Below, piece by piece: positions 1-6,424 of a stretch of 12,990 nucleotides of DNA. Position numbers and translations under genes: made by a program. The stretch covers positions 1 through 12,990 of the forward strand of contig URGC01000072.1 in the NCBI GenBank assembly GCA_900547255.1, written 5' to 3'. This DNA comes from an uncultured Eubacterium sp. GTDB taxonomy: Bacteria > Bacillota > Clostridia > Lachnospirales > Lachnospiraceae. The notes beneath the pieces are model-generated. The model searched no databases. It worked only from the letters and a program-made list of their open reading frames with translations, and was not told where the DNA came from. The number at the start of each line of letters is the position of its first letter. Position 1 is the first letter of the stretch.

Positions 1-639
1 GTTCATCATAGAGAACATACCCTTCTTCATCTCTCCGCCGTACCATGTATTGATAATAACCTGCTCATGGCTTGTGATATTGAATGCAACACATGTCTCT
101 GAGTTAAGACCTAACTCAGCATAGTTCTCAACCTTAGCCTTAGAAGCGTTGTATACAACGAAATCTGGCTCGAAGTTCTTGAGTTCTTCCTCTGTTGGCT
201 TGATGAACATGTTAGTTACGAAATGTGCCTGCCAAGCAACTTCAACGATGAAACGAACTGCCATTCTTGTGTCCTTGTTAGCTCCACAGAATGCATCAAC
301 TACGAAAAGTCTCTTGTTAGAAAGCTCCTTCTTAGCGATATCCTTTACCTTAGCCCATACGTCTTCTGACATTGGGTGGTTATCATTCTTGTACTCATCT
401 GATGTCCACCATACAGTGTTCTTAGAGTTCTCGTCAACAACGATATACTTGTCCTTAGGTGAACGGCCTGTGTAGATACCTGTCATAACATTAACAGCTC
501 CAAGTTCACTTACCTTACCTACTTCATAACCCTCGTTAGTAGACTTAGTCTCTTCCTCGAATAATAACTCATATGAAGGATTGTAAACGATCTCTGTAGC
601 ACCTGAGATGCCATACTTGCTTAAATCGATCTGTGCCAT
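1..639 (-). CDS. pckA: Phosphoenolpyruvate carboxykinase (ATP), N-terminal part
   Basis: This enzyme interconverts oxaloacetate plus ATP with PEP, CO2 and ADP in the cytosol. In fermentative anaerobes it often runs toward oxaloacetate, saving ATP on the way to C4 acids. The frame is open for 213 codons from the ATG at 639 to the window edge, about 40% of the usual 530-540 residues. Visible family motifs are GIYTGRSPKDKYIV (about residues 54-67, containing the substrate-binding arginine), the VVDAFCGAN segment (about 113-121) and YGGEMKKG near the end. The ATP-binding P-loop and metal ligands lie off the window. The start is supported by an AGAGAGG Shine-Dalgarno sequence about 10 nt upstream and by MAQIDLSKYGI matching the usual N-terminus. 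It is transcribed alone from a region carrying a palindromic operator. Identity is near certain from the motifs; the direction of flux is inferred. Confidence 0.96.
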   Translation of the reverse strand, partial: MAQIDLSKYGISGATEIVYNPSYELLFEEETKSTNEGYEVGKVSELGAVNVMTGIYTGRSPKDKYIVVDENSKNTVWWTSDEYKNDNHPMSEDVWAKVKDIAKKELSNKRLFVVDAFCGANKDTRMAVRFIVEVAWQAHFVTNMFIKPTEEELKNFEPDFVVYNASKAKVENYAELGLNSETCVAFNITSHEQVIINTWYGGEMKKGMFSMMN

Positions 640-680
640 CTTACATTAACCTCTCTTTTCTAAATTATAGTACTTTATAA

Positions 681-700
681 AGTGTGAAAAATTTCACACT
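681..700. promoter_or_regulatory. Perfect 9-2-9 palindromic operator upstream of pckA
   Basis: The 20-mer AGTGTGAAAAATTTCACACT is a perfect inverted repeat ending 41 nt before the pckA start codon. Its core fits the CRP-type pattern TGTGA-N6-TCACA exactly. It also fits the Rex-type pattern TTGTGAA-N4-TTCACAA at all but the outermost base pair. It lies between two candidate -10 elements, so a bound protein could block either promoter. It lacks a GC-rich stem and a U-tract, so it is not a terminator. The regulator is not identifiable from this window. Confidence 0.7.
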
Positions 701-708
701 CACATATT

Positions 709-736
709 AGTATACATATTTGACCAGAAAAATCAA
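709..736 (-). promoter_or_regulatory. Candidate pckA promoter
   Basis: On the minus strand TTGATT (731-736) and TATACT (709-714) are separated by 16 bp, giving a likely start near 701-703, immediately upstream of the palindrome. A second possible -10, TATAAT at 664-669, lies downstream of the palindrome but has only a weak -35. Either promoter would place the palindrome where a repressor could act. Confidence 0.5.
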
Positions 737-769
737 CAAAAACTTTTCTCATATTGTCGTTACTTTTAC

Positions 770-1450
770 CTATCCGATACTGTCAAATGCTGAACCTGAC
801 AGATAGCTGTTAACATCTATAGTATTAGATGAAGAATTATATAATCCCGACATACTGTTCTGCATAGATAAAGCCTTTGATACTATTCCGGCACAGTCAA
901 CTGAATATGTGTTGATTCCTTCAAGCATCTTTGAATCTTTTCCAAATAATTCTTTTAACTTAGATACGTCAGCAGCCTTAAACTTATCTTCATCAATTGT
1001 AAGCCTGCCATCATCGCCTACTGTTATGCCGACTTCTGAAAGCTTGTCCTTGTATTCATCTGTAATTGTATTGAGTGCTGTCTTAAATGTGCCCTCTATT
1101 GAATTACCAACCTTGCTTATATTAGATAAAAAAGTATTATATGTGCTTACAAAGCCCTTAACAGCATTGTCAATATTATCCTTGCTGTAATCCTTGCTCT
1201 CGTCATTCCAGAGGCTGCTGTCTGTAAGCTTATTAATAGCTTCGGATACATTAGTTGCAGATGCAGATACTTTCTTATAAGACTCATCAGAGCTGGATGA
1301 GCTGCTTGTTATTCCAAGCTCCTCTAATCTCTTCTGGCATCTAAGATTATTATTCTGTATCAGAGTTGTAAATATATCATCTGATTTACTTGTGCTTGTA
1401 TCGCTAAGCATATCAAGTAATGTTGATGATGTAACATTATTAATATTCAT
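770..1450 (-). CDS. Short FliD C-terminal-like protein, putative sigma-28 regulon member
   Basis: This is a 226-residue protein of unproven function. Residues about 95-111 (VKGFVSTYNTFLSNI) and about 137-160 (LSEVGITVGDDGRLTIDEDK) resemble the C-terminal domain of FliD, the flagellar filament cap. That family typically carries VxxFVxxYN and a 'GI..D.dG.L.iDe.kl..A' signature, followed by a segment like the one seen at 163-195. FliD is usually 450-900 residues; this protein lacks the FliD N-terminal domain and has a polar leader with a six-serine run at 49-54. No signal peptide or membrane segment is visible, as expected for flagellar type III export substrates. The ATG at 1450 is chosen over an in-frame one 18 nt upstream because AAGGAG lies just before it. 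The upstream region matches a sigma-28 promoter, which independently points to a motility role. It could be a cap accessory, a decayed paralogue or an exported protein. FliD relatedness is inferred from motif memory. Confidence 0.6.
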   Translation of the reverse strand: MNINNVTSSTLLDMLSDTSTSKSDDIFTTLIQNNNLRCQKRLEELGITSSSSSSDESYKKVSASATNVSEAINKLTDSSLWNDESKDYSKDNIDNAVKGFVSTYNTFLSNISKVGNSIEGTFKTALNTITDEYKDKLSEVGITVGDDGRLTIDEDKFKAADVSKLKELFGKDSKMLEGINTYSVDCAGIVSKALSMQNSMSGLYNSSSNTIDVNSYLSGSAFDSIG

Positions 1451-1475
1451 AATATCTCCTTCTGGCATAAATACA

Positions 1476-1509
1476 GCCGATATATCTCACTCACATAAGA
1501 TATATCGGC
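1476..1509 (-). terminator. 12-bp inverted repeat after the DegV gene, possible terminator
   Basis: GCCGATATATCT at 1476-1487 and AGATATATCGGC at 1498-1509 form a perfect 12-bp stem with a 10-nt loop, starting 16 nt after the DegV stop codon. On the minus strand it is followed by TGTATTTAT, a poor U-tract, so termination may be weak. One arm supplies the -10 of the sigma-28 promoter. Transcripts starting there begin in the loop and would not form the hairpin; read-through from the DegV gene would. Confidence 0.5.
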
Positions 1510-1528
1510 AGATAAATAAAAATATTTA
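1502..1528 (-). promoter_or_regulatory. Consensus sigma-28 (SigD/FliA) promoter for the FliD-like gene
   Basis: The minus strand carries TAAA (1528-1525), exactly 15 nt, then GCCGATAT (1509-1502). This matches the flagellar sigma-28 consensus TAAA-N15-GCCGATAT of Gram-positive bacteria at every position. The predicted start is near 1495, giving a leader of about 45 nt that contains the AAGGAG ribosome binding site. The -35 element overlaps the TAA stop codon of the upstream DegV gene, and the -10 lies inside an inverted repeat. Confidence 0.75.
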
Positions 1529-2413
1529 ATTCTGTCTTTCATCGCCCCAGAAAAATAATGCAACGGTTCCTGGACCTGTATGTGCCCCAATAGTTGTTCC
1601 TATATTGTTAATAAGTACTTTTCCATCAAGCTTAGGAAAACGCTCTTCTACAAGCTTTGCAACAGCCTTTGCATCATCCTGACATGCTGACTGTGATATA
1701 TAGCATTTGCCATTATAGTCATATTTTCCATCTGCGAGTTCTGCCATCTTATCTACAATTGCCTCTATAACCTTTCTCTTTCCTCTGATTTTATATCTTG
1801 GAATCAGCTTGCCCTCATTATTTACATTCAGAAGTGGACATATATTAAGAACATTTCCTACAAATCCTGATACTTTACTGACTCTTCCACCCCTGATATA
1901 AAATGTAAGATCCGTTGAGAAAAACCAGTGGTTGAGTCTTAATCTGTTGTCAACGAGCCACTTATGGACTTCATCTATTCCAAGACCTGACTTCTTTAAT
2001 TCAGCAAGTTTATCCATAAGAAGCCCATAACCTGACGATGCAGCCAGTGAATCTTCAATTATAATCTTACGTTCCGGGTACTTCTCACTCAATATATCTC
2101 TTGCAATCATGGCAGAATTGATTGTACCTGATATTCCAGACGACAATGTCACATGTAAAATATCCTTTCCGTCCTTTAAAAACTTCTCAAAGTACTCCAC
2201 ATATTCATCCGAATTAATCTGTGATGTCTTAGTCTGCGCCCCATTTTCCATAGCTTTGTAGAACTCATTAAATGGCATTGACTTACCTAAATCATCAGCA
2301 TATGGCTTTCCGTCCAGATAATAATGAAAACATATATAATTAATGTCATCATTCTTAAAATGTTCTTCTGATAAATCAGCCGTTGAACAACAGCTTAATA
2401 CATAATCACTCAT
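1526..2413 (-). CDS. DegV family fatty-acid-binding protein
   Basis: DegV proteins are cytosolic two-domain proteins that bind a long-chain fatty acid. In Firmicutes some (FakB) present the fatty acid to the kinase FakA for phosphorylation and lipid synthesis. The 295-residue length is typical. Visible signatures are CSTADLS near the N-terminus (ligand headgroup contact), KTSQIN (about 82-87), the SSGISGTINSA loop, the YIRGGRVSKV segment and the C-terminal IGAHTGPGTVALFF (about 272-285). The start at 2413 gives MSDYVLSCCSTADL and has GAGG five nt upstream; two in-frame upstream ATGs lie in the leader and extend past the family N-terminus. No fakA neighbour is present, so the partner cannot be read from context. 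It is probably transcribed alone from 2462-2490. Confidence 0.92.
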   Translation of the reverse strand: MSDYVLSCCSTADLSEEHFKNDDINYICFHYYLDGKPYADDLGKSMPFNEFYKAMENGAQTKTSQINSDEYVEYFEKFLKDGKDILHVTLSSGISGTINSAMIARDILSEKYPERKIIIEDSLAASSGYGLLMDKLAELKKSGLGIDEVHKWLVDNRLRLNHWFFSTDLTFYIRGGRVSKVSGFVGNVLNICPLLNVNNEGKLIPRYKIRGKRKVIEAIVDKMAELADGKYDYNGKCYISQSACQDDAKAVAKLVEERFPKLDGKVLINNIGTTIGAHTGPGTVALFFWGDERQN

Positions 2414-2461
2414 AAACACCTCACACATAATTATACACACATTAATATGGTAATCATAGCT

Positions 2462-2490
2462 ATTATATACACAAAAACAGGAGTTTGCAA
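2462..2490 (-). promoter_or_regulatory. Promoter of the DegV gene
   Basis: TTGCAA (2485-2490) and a perfect TATAAT (2462-2467) are separated by 17 bp, giving a leader of about 40 nt. The -35 lies inside the terminator hairpin of the upstream alcohol dehydrogenase gene. A second TATAAT at 2430-2435 has no good -35 and would start inside the ribosome binding region, so it is less likely. Confidence 0.6.
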
Positions 2491-2513
2491 TGCATAAAGC
2501 ATATACAAACTCC
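2473..2513 (-). terminator. Rho-independent terminator of the alcohol dehydrogenase gene
   Basis: GGAGTTTG (2480-2487) pairs with CAAACTCC (2506-2513). An inner ATGC/GCAT stem extends the hairpin. On the minus strand the stem is followed by TGTTTTTGTG, giving the U-tract at 2473-2477. It lies 34 nt past the stop codon. Confidence 0.85.
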
Positions 2514-2547
2514 CGCTTATTGTAAAATTAATACCGGATATTATTCA

Positions 2548-3696
2548 CTACATAAGTGAACGATATAATTCCTTAATCTCATCTACGCTTGTCTCTCTTG
2601 GATTACCTGGACGGCATGCATCATCATATGCAGACTGTGCAAGGAAATCAACATCTTCTGGCTTAACAATATCCTTTAAGTCTGCTGGAATACCAACATC
2701 CTTAGAAAGCTGTTTAACTGCATCAATAGCAGCCTTTCTGTACTCTTCCTGAGTCATATCGTCAACGCCGTTAACCCCCATAGCTCTTGCAATCTCACGA
2801 TACTTCTCACCAGTAACTGGAGCATTATATTCCATACCTGTTGGAAGAATGATAGCGTTAGCAACACCATGTGGTGTATCATAGAGAGCACCTAATGGAT
2901 GAGCCATTGAATGAACAATACCAAGACCAACATTAGAGAATCCCATACCAGCTACATACTGGCCAAGTGCCATATCCTCACGACCCTTAGGGTCATTCTC
3001 AACTGCTGCACGAAGGCTTCTTGAGATAATCTCAATTGCTTTGAGATGGAACATATCAGATAACTCCCATGCGCCACCTGTTATGTATCCTTCAATAGCA
3101 TGTGTAAGAGCATCCATACCTGTTGCTGCTGTAAGTCCCTTAGGCATAGTTGACATCATCTCTGGGTCAACGAATGCTACTACAGGAATATCCTTAGGGT
3201 CTACACATACCATCTTACGATTCTTCTCTACATCAGTTATAACATAGTTGATAGTAACTTCTGCTGCTGTACCGGCAGTTGTTGGAACTGCAAATATAGG
3301 AACAGACTTATTCTTAGTTGGTGCAACACCCTCAAGGCTTCTTACATCAGCAAAGTCAGGGTTAGCAATGATGATACCTATACCCTTGGCTGTATCCATT
3401 GATGAACCACCACCGATAGCTATAAGGTAATCAGCATCTGCCTTCTTGAATGCTTCGACACCAAGCTGTACATTCTGGATAGTTGGATTAGGCTTGATAT
3501 TAGAATATATCTCATATGCAAGTCCAGCTTCATCAAGAACATCTGTAACCTTCTTAGTAACATTGAACTTGATAAGATCTGGGTCTGAACATACAAGAGC
3601 CTTCTTAAATCCTCTTCCTTTTGCCTCAGCAGCTATCTCCTTGATAGCACCTGCTCCATGATAACTTGTTTCATTCAATACAAATCTGTTTGCCAT
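2548..3696 (-). CDS. fucO: Iron-dependent alcohol dehydrogenase, FucO-like lactaldehyde reductase
   Basis: This group III metal-dependent alcohol dehydrogenase most resembles E. coli FucO, which reduces lactaldehyde to 1,2-propanediol with NADH. The 382-residue length matches FucO. Shared segments include MANR..LNET at the N-terminus, ADYLIAIGGGS (nucleotide-binding loop, Gly95-97), PTTAGTAAEVTINYVITD, GMDALTHAIEGYI and GQYVAGMGFSNVGLG. The expected iron ligands are all present: Asp195, His199, His262 and His276. The start at 3696 is set by AAGGAGG upstream and by the FucO-like N-terminus; an in-frame ATG at 3753 would add 19 leader residues and is rejected. No fucose or rhamnose catabolic gene is adjacent, so the true substrate may be another short aldehyde, and the protein may serve as a general NADH sink in fermentation. 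Family assignment is very secure, substrate moderately so. Confidence 0.93.
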   Translation of the reverse strand: MANRFVLNETSYHGAGAIKEIAAEAKGRGFKKALVCSDPDLIKFNVTKKVTDVLDEAGLAYEIYSNIKPNPTIQNVQLGVEAFKKADADYLIAIGGGSSMDTAKGIGIIIANPDFADVRSLEGVAPTKNKSVPIFAVPTTAGTAAEVTINYVITDVEKNRKMVCVDPKDIPVVAFVDPEMMSTMPKGLTAATGMDALTHAIEGYITGGAWELSDMFHLKAIEIISRSLRAAVENDPKGREDMALGQYVAGMGFSNVGLGIVHSMAHPLGALYDTPHGVANAIILPTGMEYNAPVTGEKYREIARAMGVNGVDDMTQEEYRKAAIDAVKQLSKDVGIPADLKDIVKPEDVDFLAQSAYDDACRPGNPRETSVDEIKELYRSLM

Positions 3697-3765
3697 TGTT
3701 AATAAAACCTCCTTACGATCGATACTTGACTGGTTGATTCCAAGCTCTCCCAATCTTATGAGGCA

Positions 3766-3794
3766 ATTATAGCACTTTGTTAAACTTTTGTCTT
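3766..3794 (-). promoter_or_regulatory. Extended -10 promoter of the fucO-like gene
   Basis: TGCTATAAT (TATAAT at 3766-3771 with the TG extension at 3773-3774) lies 17 bp downstream of AAGACA (3789-3794), giving a leader of roughly 60 nt. A perfect -35 hexamer TTGACA occurs farther upstream at 3824-3829, but the sequence 17 bp after it is a poor -10. The rest of 3697-3867 is AT-rich, with no clear terminator for the HAD gene upstream, so read-through from the nadE operon is possible. Confidence 0.65.
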
Positions 3795-3867
3795 GCTTTT
3801 TGTGTAAATTTATCTGAATATTTTGTCAAATATCTATTAAATGTCAGTTATATATTAGTAATCAATA

Positions 3868-4560
3868 TTATTGTGCAAGAATAAGAGCTGTAAGCTCCGG
3901 TATTGTCTCAACTATATAGTCAACTCCGGCATCCTCTAATTCATCTGGCTTGGCATAACCGTATCTTACACCTATACACTCTATTCCAACCTGATGTGCT
4001 CCATTGACATCCTGATTCCTGTCGCCAATCATAACTGAATCAGCCTTAATCTCATTGAGAAGCTCCTCAGTCAGTTCCTGCCTTAACACATTAGCTGACA
4101 ATCTCTTAAATGTCTCCTCAATAACCTGATACTTCTGCTTTCTTGTGCCTTCAAGGTCTGAGCCTGTAACCACATCAAAGTATTTATCAAGCTTGAAATG
4201 TTCAAGTATTCTTACTGCAAATGGCTCTGGCTTGCATGTTGAAAGACATATTATTTTACCTGCTGCCTTAAGTGTCTCAAGGCATGGCACAATGCCATCA
4301 TACACTTTATTTTCAAAGATACCAGTGTCCCTGTATCTCTCTCTGTATTTGGCAACTGCCTTTGCAGCCTGCTCATCGTTAAGTCCATGATACTTCTTAA
4401 AGCTGTCGTCAAGCGCAGGCCCTATATATTCCTCTAAAACGCTCATGTCCTGCTCATCAATTTCCTGGTCAAGAAGTGCGTACTGAACGCATCTTGTTAT
4501 TCCAAGATTAGAATCTGTAACTGTTCCATCAAGGTCAAATAATAAATATTTCTTATCCAT
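3868..4560 (-). CDS. HAD-superfamily phosphatase, phosphoglycolate phosphatase-like
   Basis: This 230-residue cytosolic HAD subfamily IA hydrolase likely removes phosphate from a small metabolite. Motif I is DLDGT (nucleophile Asp9, acid/base Asp11), motif II is the LSTCKPEPF segment (Ser107/Thr108), motif III is around Lys143, and motif IV is GDRNQD (residues 179-184). The GDR.xD form of motif IV and the cap at about 15-90 resemble Gph/PpaX-type phosphatases and 5'-nucleotidases. Residues about 152-171 look like an insertion of one to two helical turns between motifs III and IV compared with typical relatives. The start codon is one nt after the stop of the upstream HAD gene, with AAGGAG 10 nt before it, so translation is probably coupled. 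It is the last gene of the nadE operon. The substrate cannot be deduced. Confidence 0.88.
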   Translation of the reverse strand: MDKKYLLFDLDGTVTDSNLGITRCVQYALLDQEIDEQDMSVLEEYIGPALDDSFKKYHGLNDEQAAKAVAKYRERYRDTGIFENKVYDGIVPCLETLKAAGKIICLSTCKPEPFAVRILEHFKLDKYFDVVTGSDLEGTRKQKYQVIEETFKRLSANVLRQELTEELLNEIKADSVMIGDRNQDVNGAHQVGIECIGVRYGYAKPDELEDAGVDYIVETIPELTALILAQ

Positions 4561-4561
4561 C

Positions 4562-5236
4562 CTACATTAACTCCTTATAGCTTGTAATATATATATCCGC
4601 CGTATCCATTATCTCATTCTTATCAGCCGCCGATGCCTCATCCTCAACAGCAACTGTGAAGAAATCACCCATCTTAGCTCCCTTAACCGCCGCAACAACG
4701 TCCTCAAATACTATACACTTATCCCTGTCTACATTCATTCTACCAGCCGAAAGCTCATATATATCAGGATATCCTTTTCTTCTTAACACTTCATCTGCAT
4801 GGGTAAATGAATCAAAATACTCAAATATTCCATTGCGCTTAAGGCACTCTTCATACACCACATGGTTATTAGATGTTGCAAGCCCTATTTCATATCCATA
4901 TTCATGCTTTAACATATGAAGAAATTCTTTTGCATAAGGTTTGAGTGTGACCTCTGTGTCGTACGCTTTCTTAGCCGCACTCTGCCACTCGTCAACTATG
5001 CTTTCAGGTGTATCAGGAAGCCCCAGTTCGTTTATAAGATACACTGCACCTGAATAAAGAGTATGTGTCTTAATCTCATGCGGAAACTGTTTGGGCATTG
5101 TAAGATTTCTTCTTCCAAAGAACTCATCATCAACCCTACTCCATATTCCCGTAGAATTAATCAGTGTGCCATCTAAATCAAAGATGGCACACTGATATCT
5201 ATTAAAATCAATTGTTTTATTATTTACATTAATCAT
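4562..5236 (-). CDS. HAD-superfamily hydrolase, beta-phosphoglucomutase-like
   Basis: This is a 224-residue HAD subfamily IA protein from a different branch than its downstream neighbour. Motif I is DLDGT (Asp20, Asp22), motif II is ATSN (Thr121/Ser122), motif III is the RKGYPDIY segment (Lys154) and motif IV is the paired acid FEDVVAAVKGAK (Glu178-Asp179). The ED form of motif IV with 'PDIY' before it is typical of beta-phosphoglucomutase, YniC/DOG-type sugar phosphatases and related enzymes. The usual GKPxPD reads RKGYPD here. The start codon overlaps the stop of the foldase gene (ATGA, 4 nt), so the two are translationally coupled. A sugar phosphatase or house-cleaning role is plausible, but the substrate is unknown. 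Confidence 0.87.
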   Translation of the reverse strand: MINVNNKTIDFNRYQCAIFDLDGTLINSTGIWSRVDDEFFGRRNLTMPKQFPHEIKTHTLYSGAVYLINELGLPDTPESIVDEWQSAAKKAYDTEVTLKPYAKEFLHMLKHEYGYEIGLATSNNHVVYEECLKRNGIFEYFDSFTHADEVLRRKGYPDIYELSAGRMNVDRDKCIVFEDVVAAVKGAKMGDFFTVAVEDEASAADKNEIMDTADIYITSYKELM

Positions 5237-6399
5237 TCTGAAACCTTAATTCTGTTCTTTGCATCAGAAGTCATTGAATCTGTGTAATTAGTGATGTACT
5301 CCTGATATTTAGAAGAAAGTACTTTCTGTGAAATTGCATCCTTATTGCTGTCCTTGCCAGCAGTTCTTGATACGAAGTATACAACTGTGTATGTTCCTTT
5401 AGTTGTATCCTCTATAACATTCTTGTTGCCTGCTGTTCTTGACTCGTCAAATAACCAGTCACCAAGTGTTGCTGCTGAAGATGAGTACTTATAATCTGTT
5501 GTAAGAGACTTATCCTTATCATTCTTATAATCATCACCATTATCAGCGTACTGTACACAGAGCTTTGTGAATGAATCTTCATCTGTAACACTGTTATACA
5601 TCTCATTAGCCTTATCCTTGGCTACTGTCATAGCTGTCTGGTCAGATGCATCTGTAGCTGTGATTGTAAGTGAACGGTATGCAACTGTATCGTAATTCTT
5701 CTTATTCTGGCTGTAATAGCTGTCAACCTCTGAATCTGTTGCTGCAAGCTCCTTTGTTAAAAGCTCCTGTACAGCATTTGCCTTGCAGTAATCATAGAGA
5801 TACTTCTCAATCTTCTTCTCTGTTACGTTCTTGCCAAAATTCTGCTTGTAATAATCTGCTACTGAAAGTGATGCCTCATCTGCTGCTGACTTGATTGAAT
5901 TCTTGAATTCAGCAAGGTCTTCATCATAAGCTGTGTAATCAAAATTCTTCTCATCTGCAATCTGTAATAAAGCCTTATGAACCTTGATATTATCAATTGT
6001 CATGCTTCCAAAATAGTCATACCATGTCTGGTCATCTGAGAAATTCTGTAATTTATCAGACTTTGATGAATCATACTTGTAGAGCTGTGAAAGATACTGG
6101 CCATATGTGTTCATAACATTTGCTTTAGTAAGGTTATAGTAAAGATCAAATTCAACTTCACTTACTGACTCATTGTTAACAACAATATATTCCTTGTTGA
6201 CTCTGTAATATCTTGTCCATGAAGCAACTGCAACTGTCACAATAATTGCAATAAGAACAACTGCTGTTGTTATACGTGCAATCTTTGCATTTCTCTTCTC
6301 TCTCTTTGCAGCCTCTTCTCTTCTTTGTTTCTTTAAATCATACTTTGTCACAACCTTTTCTGACTGGTTTGGTGACTGTTTCTTATTTTCCTTTGCCAT
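5233..6399 (-). CDS. Membrane-anchored PrsA/SurA-like foldase (peptidyl-prolyl isomerase family)
   Basis: This 388-residue protein has a highly charged cytoplasmic N-terminus (Lys/Arg-rich, about 1-41), one hydrophobic segment at about 42-60 and a large hydrophilic domain predicted outside the cell. No lipobox cysteine follows the hydrophobic segment, so the anchor is a signal-anchor helix, unlike the lipoprotein PrsA of Bacillus. The arrangement of helical segments rich in Tyr, Asp and Lys (about 80-250), then an alpha/beta region with SFTKLCVQYAD, LGDWLFDE and TYTVVYFVSRTAG (about 285-355), resembles SurA/PrsA-type chaperones with a degenerate parvulin domain. Catalytic isomerase residues cannot be confirmed by eye. 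The start at 6399 is supported by GGAGG 10 nt upstream; an in-frame ATG 36 nt earlier is rejected. It sits 25 nt after nadE and overlaps the HAD gene. Its likely role is folding of secreted proteins. Confidence 0.7.
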   Translation of the reverse strand: MAKENKKQSPNQSEKVVTKYDLKKQRREEAAKREKRNAKIARITTAVVLIAIIVTVAVASWTRYYRVNKEYIVVNNESVSEVEFDLYYNLTKANVMNTYGQYLSQLYKYDSSKSDKLQNFSDDQTWYDYFGSMTIDNIKVHKALLQIADEKNFDYTAYDEDLAEFKNSIKSAADEASLSVADYYKQNFGKNVTEKKIEKYLYDYCKANAVQELLTKELAATDSEVDSYYSQNKKNYDTVAYRSLTITATDASDQTAMTVAKDKANEMYNSVTDEDSFTKLCVQYADNGDDYKNDKDKSLTTDYKYSSSAATLGDWLFDESRTAGNKNVIEDTTKGTYTVVYFVSRTAGKDSNKDAISQKVLSSKYQEYITNYTDSMTSDAKNRIKVSE

Positions 6400-6424
6400 A
6401 ATTAAACGACCTCCATTGTTAATC

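Noticed and set aside
681..700. The pckA palindrome as part of a CRISPR or repeat array
   Set aside because: It occurs once in the window, with no spacer-repeat periodicity anywhere.
724..760. Possible terminator after the FliD-like gene
   Set aside because: Only AGAAAA/TTTTCT can pair, with no G-C-rich stem, so it is not a credible terminator.
3697..3753. In-frame 19-residue N-terminal extension of the FucO-like protein
   Set aside because: The extension contains the Shine-Dalgarno sequence AAGGAGG, and the internal ATG gives the MANR N-terminus typical of FucO.
3774..3800. Possible Rex site (TTAACAA half) near the fucO-like promoter
   Set aside because: Only one half-site is recognisable; the other arm matches at about three of seven positions.
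3819..3834. ATATTT/AAATAT inverted repeat downstream of the HAD gene
   Set aside because: The stem is six AT pairs with no G-C content and no U-tract, so it is too weak for a terminator and common by chance in AT-rich DNA.
5412..5606. Short minus-strand frame inside the foldase gene
   Set aside because: It overlaps the foldase frame out of register and lacks a ribosome binding site.
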